A stretch of DNA of 21,880 bases from C7867-002 sp964637485. GTDB taxonomy: Bacteria > Patescibacteriota > Minisyncoccia > Phycocordibacterales > PALSA-1337. Made by a program: the position numbers and the translations under genes. Below, piece by piece: positions 6,120 to 12,835 of this stretch. The notes beneath the pieces are model-generated. The model did not search any database. It was not told where the DNA came from and saw nothing but the letters and a program-made list of their open reading frames with translations. The stretch lies in contig CAZWUU010000012.1 of NCBI GenBank assembly GCA_964637485.1, positions 1-21,880 of the forward strand. The letters run 5' to 3'. Every line of letters starts with the position of its first letter. Position 1 is the stretch's first letter.

Positions 6120-7255
6120 GAATAGCAATTGTTCAACCAAGAACACCGTATCATGTTGCTGGATCTGAGAAAGTCTCATTAAAACATGCGGAATATCTTT
6201 CCAGACTGGGACACACCATAGATTTTTATACTTCAATACCAACTGGGCTCGAAGAAACTTTTTTGTTTAAAGAATTTATAGCAAAAGACCTGGAGAACGT
6301 GAACATGCTTCGGTTTGATATAAGCAATTCAGTTCTTGGACTATATGAGCAAAAACCGGATACGGACCATGTGCGATGGGTTACTGAATCCATTGCTTTT
6401 GATGAAAAAATATTCGAAGCAATAAGCCAGAACAAGCCAGACGTTATCTTGTCCTACTATCTACCGGACAGCCTCTTTAAGCCAACGGGTGTACCAAACG
6501 TACTATATCTTTCTGGATATCCTTCTAAGCCAGTACCTTGGTATAAGTCTTTTATTAAGTTCTGCAGCGCCACTATCTCGATCAGTTCTATTGTCTCTGA
6601 AAAATGGTCTGAATATTTAACCGATACTCATCTTAAATATTTTTTAGGTACAGGAGTTGATTATCCTCTGGTGACTCGAGACATAATACAGCCAAAAGCA
6701 AAATACAATCTTGTTTTTGCAGGAAGACTGATTGAGAGAAAAGGAATTCTTACTCTAATTGAGGCTTTTAATGAAGTTTCGGCTGAACATAATGATATCC
6801 ATTTATGGATATTGGGTGATGGAGAACTTAGACAAGAGGTAGAAGAGAAAATCACAAAATCTGGCATTGGTGAAAAAGTATCAATGATGGGTCTAGTTGA
6901 TAATCCTTATGATTATTTCGCTATGGCTGATATTTGCATCTTTCCCTCTCATCAAGGGGATGGACTAATGGGTACGGTTCTTGAATCTATGGCGGCTGGG
7001 AAACCAGTCGTTACCACGATCAATAACGGCAATGAGGATGTAATAGAAAATGGCAAAAACGGAATTCTGATAAAACCCAACGATGTGCCAGATCTTAAAC
7101 AGGCTATTACAGATTTAATTGCCAATGATGATAAACGAAAACTACTAGGGGAAAATGCAGAAAAATTTATTGCTGAACATGTCGCATGGGAAAAGAACAC
7201 AAAGAAGCTTTCGGATATTTTGACTGAGATTAGACAGAAAACCTTGAGGGATTAG
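6116..7255 (+). CDS. Family 4 glycosyltransferase (GT-B fold)
   Basis: The 379-residue product shows GT4 architecture. The N-terminal Rossmann half opens MRIAIVQPRTPYHVAGSEK. The linker leads to NLVFAGRLIERKGI (198-211), where Arg204 and Lys209 should contact the donor diphosphate, then LHLWILGDGEL and the C-terminal donor-site helix VLESMAAGKPVV with Glu290. The partner of the E-x7-E motif is Asp282. It should transfer a sugar from a nucleotide donor to a glycan, lipid or small acceptor. No membrane segment is seen. It overlaps the upstream Nudix gene by four bases. Its TAG overlaps the stop of the remnant on the other strand. Confidence 0.9.
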   Translation: MRIAIVQPRTPYHVAGSEKVSLKHAEYLSRLGHTIDFYTSIPTGLEETFLFKEFIAKDLENVNMLRFDISNSVLGLYEQKPDTDHVRWVTESIAFDEKIFEAISQNKPDVILSYYLPDSLFKPTGVPNVLYLSGYPSKPVPWYKSFIKFCSATISISSIVSEKWSEYLTDTHLKYFLGTGVDYPLVTRDIIQPKAKYNLVFAGRLIERKGILTLIEAFNEVSAEHNDIHLWILGDGELRQEVEEKITKSGIGEKVSMMGLVDNPYDYFAMADICIFPSHQGDGLMGTVLESMAAGKPVVTTINNGNEDVIENGKNGILIKPNDVPDLKQAITDLIANDDKRKLLGENAEKFIAEHVAWEKNTKKLSDILTEIRQKTLRD

Positions 7256-7515
7256 TTCTTAAATTCTGCCATCTCTTTCTCAGTAGGCCTCGTAATTCCA
7301 AAGAATCCCTGCTTGATATTCGGCAACCAAATATGGGCTTTATTCTCTTTCCAAAAGGTTCCTATTTCTCGTGCAATGTCGAGCATCATAATCAGAAACT
7401 TGAATAATAATATTTCGATGGTATATTGACGCAAACTTGAGATCAATCCTCAAGTCTAGTTCTTTACATAATATTGGCCAGCTCAATGCCTCTGGAACGG
7501 GCATGCTGGTCATCA
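7252..7515 (-). pseudogene. Decayed unknown gene, copy B, with two frameshifts
   Basis: The last 45 codons (to TAA at 7252-7254) read on the minus strand as a coherent tail containing GTFWKENKAHIWLPNIKQG, homologous to copy A (115 bases, about 90% identical by eye). Upstream the protein continues in a second frame (ELDLRIDLKFASIYHRN, about 7384-7458) and a third (DDQHARSRGIELANI, about 7470-7515). Each junction is explained by a 2-base loss or 1-base gain. This looks like a broken gene, though sequencing error at two sites is possible. The function is not recognised. Confidence 0.6.
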
Positions 7516-7527
7516 ACGCTCAAAACT

Positions 7528-8880
7528 ATGATCGCATCTACAGATCTGGTTACAATACGCGCAGCTGAACGCGACGACTTCGAATGGGTCGTCGATCTAA
7601 TGCACACAGCGCTTGAACCTTATTACGGAGGTGACCATCGCGCGCACGCACGACGAATCTTCGAGGCTCATATCGGAGGCGGTATCGACAGAATCGGATT
7701 TTTCTCGTTTGAACAACGCATGTTCATCGCCGAGATAAACGGCCTTCGTGCAGGACTGATTCATATCGTCGGTAAGCGCCAAGCTACCTATAAGATAAGT
7801 CCTCTCATCGTATCACCAGAATTTCAGGGGCGCTGTGGCGCTGGCTCAAAATTACTGAAACATGCTGAATATTACGCGAGGGGAAACGCGGCACGACAAT
7901 TGTATTGCACTGTCGCCGAAAAGAATGTATCTGCTATGGCCTTCTTTCTGCATAAGGGCTTCATCCGTGCGGGAAGCTCTGACAGCCATTATAAGAATGG
8001 AGTCACCGAGACCATGCTCTACAAACCGCTCTACGAGACGGCGACTGTCGCAGCTTTCGATCAGCATCACATATCAGTCGTACCACTCGATGAGTCGCGC
8101 GATGATCACATGAAGCAGGTCCGAGACATGCTCATTGAAAAGCTATCTAAATCATTTGAGGGCATCGATGATACATGGGTTTCTGCACTCTTCTCGGGCT
8201 ATTCCCGCCGTCACACAGCAGACATCAACTCAAAGTACAAAGTGATATTTGTAGCTCTTGATTCGAACGGTCAAGTGATCGGGGTCGCTGCGGGAACTCC
8301 GAAAAAAGGCAGTCCGATAAAGATCATGCCGTTCATTGCTAAGCATCTCGTCGCGTTCGAGGCACTTCTTGTCGATTTGCCTTATCAGATGGTGTCGTAT
8401 GGCCACAAACTATACGTTCACATAGACCCAATGCCCGATGAAGTCATAGCCCTTCAGCGTCTCGGTTGGAAGCTGAATGCGGCCATGCCATCAGCATACG
8501 CCGAAAATGTAATCACCCAACAGTGGAGTCTTGATATTGGAGAAAAAACTATGCGAACAATACGTGTCAAACAGCGTTTCTTTGATCTGATTCGTTCAGG
8601 TCAAAAAACCCTCGAGGTTCGAATCGGTTACGAGAACATCAAACGTATCCGGCCAGGTGAGCACATCCAGCTCGTCACATTTCAATCTACACTTGAAGTG
8701 CGAGTAAAGACCGTGCGCCACTACAGAACATTTCGAGATATGCTGAGCGCTGAACCCTATCAGAAGATTGCGCCAGACTCTCCCTCTGAGGAGGACGTAC
8801 TTGCACTTCTCGAGACAATCTATCCGCCACACAAACAAGCTCTCGGTGTCATTGTACTCGAGCTGGACCAGATGCATTAG
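7528..8880 (+). CDS. GNAT - degenerate GNAT - ASCH fusion protein
   Basis: Starting at the ATG at 7528 the product has 450 residues. Residues about 6-165 are a GNAT acyltransferase: VTIRAAERDDF start and acetyl-CoA loop QGRCGAGSKLL (100-110), which has an extra residue relative to the usual QGRGIG form. Residues about 180-335 look like a second, degenerate GNAT domain ending VIALQRLGWKLNA. Residues about 342-447 form an ASCH domain with SGQKTLEVRIG (357-367; K360, E363, R365). The N-terminal half may acetylate a small molecule, protein or RNA that ASCH binds; this is inference. An in-frame TTG at 7474 is a less likely start. No Shine-Dalgarno site. A terminator follows. Confidence 0.85.
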   Translation: MIASTDLVTIRAAERDDFEWVVDLMHTALEPYYGGDHRAHARRIFEAHIGGGIDRIGFFSFEQRMFIAEINGLRAGLIHIVGKRQATYKISPLIVSPEFQGRCGAGSKLLKHAEYYARGNAARQLYCTVAEKNVSAMAFFLHKGFIRAGSSDSHYKNGVTETMLYKPLYETATVAAFDQHHISVVPLDESRDDHMKQVRDMLIEKLSKSFEGIDDTWVSALFSGYSRRHTADINSKYKVIFVALDSNGQVIGVAAGTPKKGSPIKIMPFIAKHLVAFEALLVDLPYQMVSYGHKLYVHIDPMPDEVIALQRLGWKLNAAMPSAYAENVITQQWSLDIGEKTMRTIRVKQRFFDLIRSGQKTLEVRIGYENIKRIRPGEHIQLVTFQSTLEVRVKTVRHYRTFRDMLSAEPYQKIAPDSPSEEDVLALLETIYPPHKQALGVIVLELDQMH

Positions 8881-8902
8881 CTGATCTAGCAAAGCTCATT
8901 CG

Positions 8903-8928
8903 GCCCGCATATAGTTGCGGGCTTTTTT
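8903..8928 (+). terminator. Rho-independent terminator
   Basis: GCCCGCA (8903-8909) pairs with TGCGGGC (8916-8922), followed by TTTTTT. It ends the GNAT-ASCH transcript; the T-run abuts the 3' end of the minus-strand ASCH gene. Confidence 0.9.
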
Positions 8929-9265
8929 ATTCTAGGCGTATACCGACAACGCCATATTTAGTCTGTTCTTCTGTGTTATAGAATTGAGATATTTCCTCGA
9001 GGAGAGAATCTGGTGAATCTCCGCCAAATAGTTCATGCGGAAGATCTTGGAACATTGCCTTGAATGAAGGATATAAATGCAGACACGACACTTTCCTAAC
9101 TACTCTCTGAGCGGGATCATCCGTACGGATAAATTCTATGGTGTCACCGACAGATATCTCTCTTCTTTTATCATCAAAAAGACGCGACTCAATTACCTTT
9201 GTCCCTTTCCTTATCTTTTCAAAAGGTATTGAACTGAGCTTCATAGTGTGATTGTGTATTGACAT
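8927..9265 (-). CDS. Stand-alone ASCH domain protein
   Basis: From the ATG at 9265 the product has 112 residues, nearly all one ASCH domain: MKLSSIPFEKI, then KGTKVIESRLFDDKRR (20-35; K23, E26, R28), ISVGDTIEF, and the final KYGVVGIRL strand. The frame extends to 9400, but the extra residues do not resemble the family. A start at 9244 is also possible. ASCH domains have a PUA-like barrel; the E. coli member YqfB is an N4-acetylcytidine amidohydrolase using Lys21, Thr24 and Glu74. Here the lysine is kept but the Thr24 position is Glu, so that activity is not implied. TAAATA lies 7 bases before the ATG, fitting a leaderless message. Confidence 0.82.
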   Translation of the reverse strand: MSIHNHTMKLSSIPFEKIRKGTKVIESRLFDDKRREISVGDTIEFIRTDDPAQRVVRKVSCLHLYPSFKAMFQDLPHELFGGDSPDSLLEEISQFYNTEEQTKYGVVGIRLE

Positions 9266-9336
9266 GTAGGCGTATTTAGTGATAGAAATGTATTGGTAAA
9301 CAATAGCATATCTACAACCATTAACCAACTCTGCAC

Positions 9337-9687
9337 ATGCAATCCTGGAAAATTTCCGGTCGGCAAGTCGTCTCCAAACGTAATCTATTCTCATTTCCAA
9401 GTAAGCGCTGGAGCCTCGTGCAAGCTATCGCATCTGCTATTTCGTCCCCGAGAAAGCCAGATCTGCTGGTATTCTCAGCAGAGGAAAAGTTGATGCTCGA
9501 GAATATGGCCAGCGCTCTTTCAAGAGAAATTCCTCGTGCGCAACGCGCAAGTGCATTTCTTTCCAATTTTGTCGATATGGTGTACGGTTCGCTTGGTGGC
9601 CCCTCTCCAGTATCAGTCGTGCATATCAAAGATGGTCGTAACAAGAGAATCGCCATCCGTATTACTCAATATATCGAAATCACCTGA
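9337..9687 (+). CDS. Unrecognised protein, 116 residues
   Basis: This frame has balanced amino-acid composition, a helical middle (FSAEEKLMLENMASALSREI) and a C-terminal beta hairpin (VVHIKDGRNKRIAIRITQYI). The overlapping minus-strand frame has chance-like composition. A TTGACA at 9259-9264 with a weak -10 (TAGAAA, 18-base spacing) could serve it; the leader of about 40 bases has no ribosome binding site. It diverges from the ASCH gene. No family recognised. Confidence 0.5.
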   Translation: MQSWKISGRQVVSKRNLFSFPSKRWSLVQAIASAISSPRKPDLLVFSAEEKLMLENMASALSREIPRAQRASAFLSNFVDMVYGSLGGPSPVSVVHIKDGRNKRIAIRITQYIEIT

Positions 9688-9818
9688 TCATCTAGCAGGA
9701 AGCTCCACTTAGCAATACTAGATAGGATTATTCAGCCGAACATTTTCAAAGACTAGAAAGAAAGCCGACAATTAATCCTCTGAGTTTCCTATGTTGATCT
9801 GACTATAGAAACATGAAT

Positions 9819-9850
9819 CCATCAACGTATATATCGTTGGTGGGTTTTTT
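9819..9850 (+). terminator. Rho-independent terminator
   Basis: CCATCAACG (9819-9827) pairs with CGTTGGTGG (9835-9843) with one G-T pair, followed by a TTTTTT run. The nearest upstream gene on this strand ends at 9687, leaving a 130-base trailer in which I see no gene. Confidence 0.8.
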
Positions 9851-9931
9851 CTATACAACAACAAATTCATTGTTAACCTAAAGTCTCATACACAAAGATA
9901 CTTATATATATGTCGGTATTTACTTGTTCCA

Positions 9932-9940
9932 TGCTAAAAT
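9932..9940 (+). promoter_or_regulatory. Extended -10 element TGCTAAAAT
   Basis: TGCTAAAAT ends 6 bases before the ATG at 9947; no ribosome binding site and no clear -35 box. It matches the elements at 2193, 2219 and 3284. Confidence 0.6.
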
Positions 9941-9946
9941 ATTCTC

Positions 9947-10249
9947 ATGATCAAAGAATACATTGAGTATCTCAAAGATAATCCTCAGGGTTACTGGTTC
10001 AAAGCCAAACTATACGGATGGGGTTGGACGCCTGTAAGGTGGCAAGGATGGCTCGTCGTACTCGCCTATATTGCAAGTATGTTGACTATCGTATTCATTG
10101 CAGAAGATAGTCTGCCTGGAAATCCAGATTCCGGGAGTAATTTTCTGACGCTTGCACTACCAGTAATATTGCTGACCGCGCTTCTTATTATTATTTGCTA
10201 CAAGAAGGGCGAAAAACCTCGCTGGCAATGGGGACCACCGAAGAGATAA
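9947..10249 (+). CDS. Small two-helix membrane protein
   Basis: The 100-residue product starts MIKEYIEYLKDNPQGYWFKAKLYGWGWTP, has two hydrophobic helices (about residues 35-52 and 67-85), and ends in a basic, Trp-rich tail with KKGEKPRWQWG. Proteins with this opening and tail are, to my knowledge, recurrent in CPR genomes and have no assigned function. Both ends are probably cytoplasmic. The message appears leaderless. It is a single-gene unit between a terminator and the convergent pilin gene. Confidence 0.8.
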   Translation: MIKEYIEYLKDNPQGYWFKAKLYGWGWTPVRWQGWLVVLAYIASMLTIVFIAEDSLPGNPDSGSNFLTLALPVILLTALLIIICYKKGEKPRWQWGPPKR

Positions 10250-10362
10250 TCGCCCATATTTGCGATATTCAATTAACAGTGAAGCAACTCGCTAAAATTT
10301 GCATTCACAATTCCTAATTCCAAATTCGAAATCCAAATATTCACATCAATCACAATGACACT

Positions 10363-11004
10363 CTAGAAGTCCGGAACATACGACCCCTGCCCTATGCAAT
10401 AGTACCCCTGCGCCCTATCGCAACCATTATCACCCGCGAACAGAAAATTGCCGGTGAGACCACTATTCAGAATAGGATTGCCTAAATTCTCGAGCCTTGT
10501 GCGCAGTCTGAATGTCTGCCAACCCTGCGCCATCGAACTCATATATGCGAATGTGTGCTCGAGAGCCACGCCCGGCTCTATTGGGGCTCCGCCAACTTTA
10601 CATTCAAACTGTGGATCTTGCGGAGCAACATTTTGCGGACAATTAGTCGGCAACGCAAAAGCATAAACATCACGCACTTGAAATAGCGACAAAAAACCAT
10701 CGACAACAGGCGTAGATGTCCTAAGCGATGTACTCATTCCCAAAATATTCTCTGTTCTCAAATATTGAATAAGATCGCTCCATCCGCCAGGCATGTCAAA
10801 ATTATTTATATCCGGATATCGGTTGTGATTAGCAAAATATATTTCCACCGCTTTTCTCATCTCATGAATTTGAGATATGCGAAGAGCATCTCTGGCCTTC
10901 ATTCTAGATTGAGATATAGAAACCATCAGAATAGACGATAATACTGACATAATGGATACAACCACAAGCAGTTCAATCAGTGTAAAACCTTGTTTATTAG
11001 TCAT
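10363..11004 (-). CDS. Type IV pilin / pseudopilin
   Basis: The N-terminus MTNKQG^FTLIELLVVVSIM is a class III prepilin signal: cleavage after Gly6, N-methyl-Phe7, and the required Glu at mature position 5 (Glu11), followed by a hydrophobic helix to about residue 30. The 213-residue length fits a PilA/PilE or GspG-H-like subunit. Four cysteines (122, 135, 195, 203) could form two disulfides in the globular head. No other pilus gene is in the window, so its machinery must be elsewhere. It follows a 54-codon membrane peptide gene by 8 bases. CATAAT lies 7 bases before the ATG but overlaps that gene's stop, so separate transcription is uncertain. Confidence 0.9.
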   Translation of the reverse strand: MTNKQGFTLIELLVVVSIMSVLSSILMVSISQSRMKARDALRISQIHEMRKAVEIYFANHNRYPDINNFDMPGGWSDLIQYLRTENILGMSTSLRTSTPVVDGFLSLFQVRDVYAFALPTNCPQNVAPQDPQFECKVGGAPIEPGVALEHTFAYMSSMAQGWQTFRLRTRLENLGNPILNSGLTGNFLFAGDNGCDRAQGYYCIGQGSYVPDF

Positions 11005-11012
11005 GTTTCGTA

Positions 11013-11177
11013 TTATGAAGTGCTATTGATAAGCCAAAGCAAATAAAGGCCCAGATAAACATTGAGTAATATAGCCAAAATGATTATTGAGTCGTGCACA
11101 ATTTCGGCGTACCTTTTCTGATGCCATGTTCTATAAAATACAAATTTTTCTTCTAATAATAAATGTAGCTTCTTCAT
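11013..11177 (-). CDS. 54-residue single-helix membrane peptide upstream of the pilin
   Basis: The frame starts MKKLHLLLEEKFVFYRTWHQ, continues through KRYAEIVHDS, and has one hydrophobic helix IIILAILLNVYLGLYLLWLI at residues 31-50, ending in TAA at 11013-11015. The basic amphipathic N-terminus should stay in the cytoplasm. A near-perfect extended -10, TGTTATAAT (hexamer 11193-11198), lies 15 bases before the ATG, giving a leader of about 8 nt. The pilin ATG follows after 8 bases, so the two form an operon. The family has no known function; a role in pilin insertion or assembly is only suggested by position. Confidence 0.7.
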   Translation of the reverse strand: MKKLHLLLEEKFVFYRTWHQKRYAEIVHDSIIILAILLNVYLGLYLLWLINSTS

Positions 11178-11192
11178 GCTTTTATTGTGTCA

Positions 11193-11201
11193 ATTATAAC
11201 A
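11193..11201 (-). promoter_or_regulatory. Extended -10 promoter of the peptide-pilin operon
   Basis: TGTTATAAT on the minus strand, a full match to the extended -10 consensus, 15 bases before the ATG at 11177. The -35 region is poor, as usual for this promoter class. Confidence 0.65.
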
Positions 11202-11252
11202 TCACGCACCTCATCATGATAATGGAAATATGCACGATATATATTTAAGTAT

Positions 11253-11281
11253 TTGACAATCTTTGTCGTATGTATTATTAT
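11253..11281 (+). promoter_or_regulatory. Strong sigma-70 promoter of the helicase gene
   Basis: TTGACA (11253-11258), 17 bases, TATTAT (11276-11281). Transcription should start near 11288, leaving a leader of about 87 nt before the ATG at 11375, unlike the leaderless neighbours. Confidence 0.75.
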
Positions 11282-11374
11282 CTAGCGGTAAGTTACATCT
11301 CTCTGCTCCACATATATTTTGGACATTAGAGACCACTAGTCGACTTGCTTTTATTCTAAGGACTAGAAAAATAT

Positions 11375-12583
11375 ATGTCACCAAAAAGGAGCTTCGGACG
11401 CCGTCGCCATTTCGGCGGTAATCGTAAATTTAGTCGTGGCAAGTCAGGAAAGACTGCCCTATTTAGAGACGTCTCAAAATTTATCAACAAGACAGCAAAT
11501 GCTGTCGGAGCTATAGAGTATAAGTCTGTTAGAACTTTCGATAGTTTTGCTTTGGACGCAAGACTACAAAATAATATTGTTACGAAGGGATACAAACAAC
11601 CCAGTCCCATACAGGATCAAGCGATCCCCCACATCATGGATGGACGCGATCTAGTCGGACTGGCTGACACGGGTACGGGTAAGACCGCGGCCTTTGTTAT
11701 TCCCCTGCTCAACAAAACCATTAAGAATGGCGGTGAGAAAGTCATGATAGTCGCCCCTACGCGCGAACTAGCCATACAAATTAATCAAGAGATCATAAAA
11801 TTCGCTACAGGACTACGCATTTTTTCAGTCTGTGCGGTAGGCGGTATGCCCATCTATAGGCAGATCGCCGACCTGAGACGCGGACACAATTTCGTCATCG
11901 GTACTCCGGGCAGAATCAAGGATCTCATCAAGCGCGGATGCATAAAAATGGACACTTTCAAGATCATTGTTCTGGATGAAGCAGACCGAATGCTGGAGAT
12001 GGGCTTCGTAAACGATATGCGTTTTCTCATGACATCTATGCCAAAAGAGCGACAAACGCTATTCTTTTCAGCAACTGTCTCTGCTGAGGCAAACAAAATT
12101 ATTGAAGATTTTTTGAGTAATCCTGTCCGAATTTCAGTCAAAACCCGTGATACAGCCAGTGCGGTACATCAGGATGTCGTATATATCACTGACACTACCA
12201 AGCTGGATGTACTTCATGACCTTCTCTCTAAACCTGAATTTAATAAAGTACTTGTATTCGGACGTACCAAACATGGTGTCGAACGACTATCTGGTGATCT
12301 GCAGAAAAAAGGAATAAAGGCAGAATCAATTCACGGAAATAAAAATCACAGTCAGAGACAGCGCGCACTGACTTCATTCAAAAACGATGCAATAAATGTT
12401 CTGGTGGCCACAGACGTCGCCGCTCGCGGTCTAGATATTCCAGATGTGAGCCATGTGATCAATTACGAACTGCCGAGCACATACGAAGATTACATTCACA
12501 GAATAGGCAGAACCGGCCGTGGCGGTAAGACTGGAAAAGCGCTGACTTTTGTTGAACGATTTGACTCAAGACATAAAATATAA
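11375..12583 (+). CDS. DEAD-box ATP-dependent RNA helicase
   Basis: The 402-residue product carries all core motifs: Q motif ending SPIQ at 77-80, Walker A ADTGTGKT (97-104), APTRELA (127-133), TPGR (177-180), DEAD (201-204), SAT (232-234), VATDVAARGLDIP (344-356) and HRIGRTGR (375-382). About 50 N-terminal residues are rich in Arg, Gly, Phe and Lys, an RNA-binding extension; the protein ends soon after the second RecA domain, with no C-terminal tail. It should unwind short RNA duplexes in ribosome assembly or mRNA decay. AAGGA (11358-11362) is 12 bases before the ATG, a loose Shine-Dalgarno site. The long leader hints at regulation such as cold response. Confidence 0.95.
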   Translation: MSPKRSFGRRRHFGGNRKFSRGKSGKTALFRDVSKFINKTANAVGAIEYKSVRTFDSFALDARLQNNIVTKGYKQPSPIQDQAIPHIMDGRDLVGLADTGTGKTAAFVIPLLNKTIKNGGEKVMIVAPTRELAIQINQEIIKFATGLRIFSVCAVGGMPIYRQIADLRRGHNFVIGTPGRIKDLIKRGCIKMDTFKIIVLDEADRMLEMGFVNDMRFLMTSMPKERQTLFFSATVSAEANKIIEDFLSNPVRISVKTRDTASAVHQDVVYITDTTKLDVLHDLLSKPEFNKVLVFGRTKHGVERLSGDLQKKGIKAESIHGNKNHSQRQRALTSFKNDAINVLVATDVAARGLDIPDVSHVINYELPSTYEDYIHRIGRTGRGGKTGKALTFVERFDSRHKI

Positions 12584-12604
12584 TATTCTATTCATGGATT
12601 AGCC

Positions 12605-12721
12605 ATGAAAACTCAACGCAAAAGGACCAGCAGGTGTCAGATCAAGGTGCTGAACGTTTCCAGCAAGGCCGACCAGAAGGTGGTGACCAGGTCTTCTGCC
12701 GGAGAGTTCAGACATCATTGA
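12605..12721 (+). CDS. Possible 38-residue basic peptide
   Basis: ATG to TGA encodes a 38-residue, strongly basic peptide (MKTQRKRTSRC start, one Cys, C-terminal SSAGEFRHH). It lies between the helicase stop and a clear terminator, with TTGAAC (12554-12559), 16 bases, TAAAAT (12576-12581) inside the helicase 3' end as a candidate promoter. No good ribosome binding site. It is the only frame that explains this transcribed-looking gap, but a small RNA is an equal possibility. Confidence 0.35.
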   Translation: MKTQRKRTSRCQIKVLNVSSKADQKVVTRSSAGEFRHH

Positions 12722-12758
12722 TCCGTTCAAGGAACATCATATAGATGAGTCCTTCACG

Positions 12759-12789
12759 ATCCCCCGCCAACTCCGGGGGATTTTTATTT
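12759..12789 (+). terminator. Rho-independent terminator
   Basis: ATCCCCCG (12759-12766) pairs with CGGGGGAT (12774-12781) around a 7-base loop, followed by TTTTTATTT. The final TT is also the start of the TTGACA box of the next gene. Confidence 0.92.
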
Positions 12790-12817
12790 GACAGGATTCC
12801 TAATTTTATTATATAAA
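12788..12817 (+). promoter_or_regulatory. Promoter of the radical SAM gene, abutting a terminator
   Basis: TTGACA (12788-12793) is followed by TATATA at 16 bases or TATAAA (12812-12817) at 18 bases. The -35 box shares its first bases with the upstream terminator T-run. The leader would be about 12 nt. Confidence 0.65.
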
Positions 12818-12835
12818 TCATATGGATCCTTTAAA

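Noticed and set aside
8927..9265. ASCH gene as an N4-acetylcytidine amidohydrolase like YqfB
   Set aside because: The lysine is kept but the catalytic threonine position is glutamate, so the activity cannot be claimed.
9321..9656. Minus-strand frame of 111 codons opposite the 116-residue gene
   Set aside because: Composition rich in Ser, Arg and Leu typical of a shadow, and it would collide with the start of the ASCH gene.
10313..10346. AT-rich AATTC-like short repeats as a CRISPR or other array
   Set aside because: Only a few irregular short repeats with no constant unit or spacer length.
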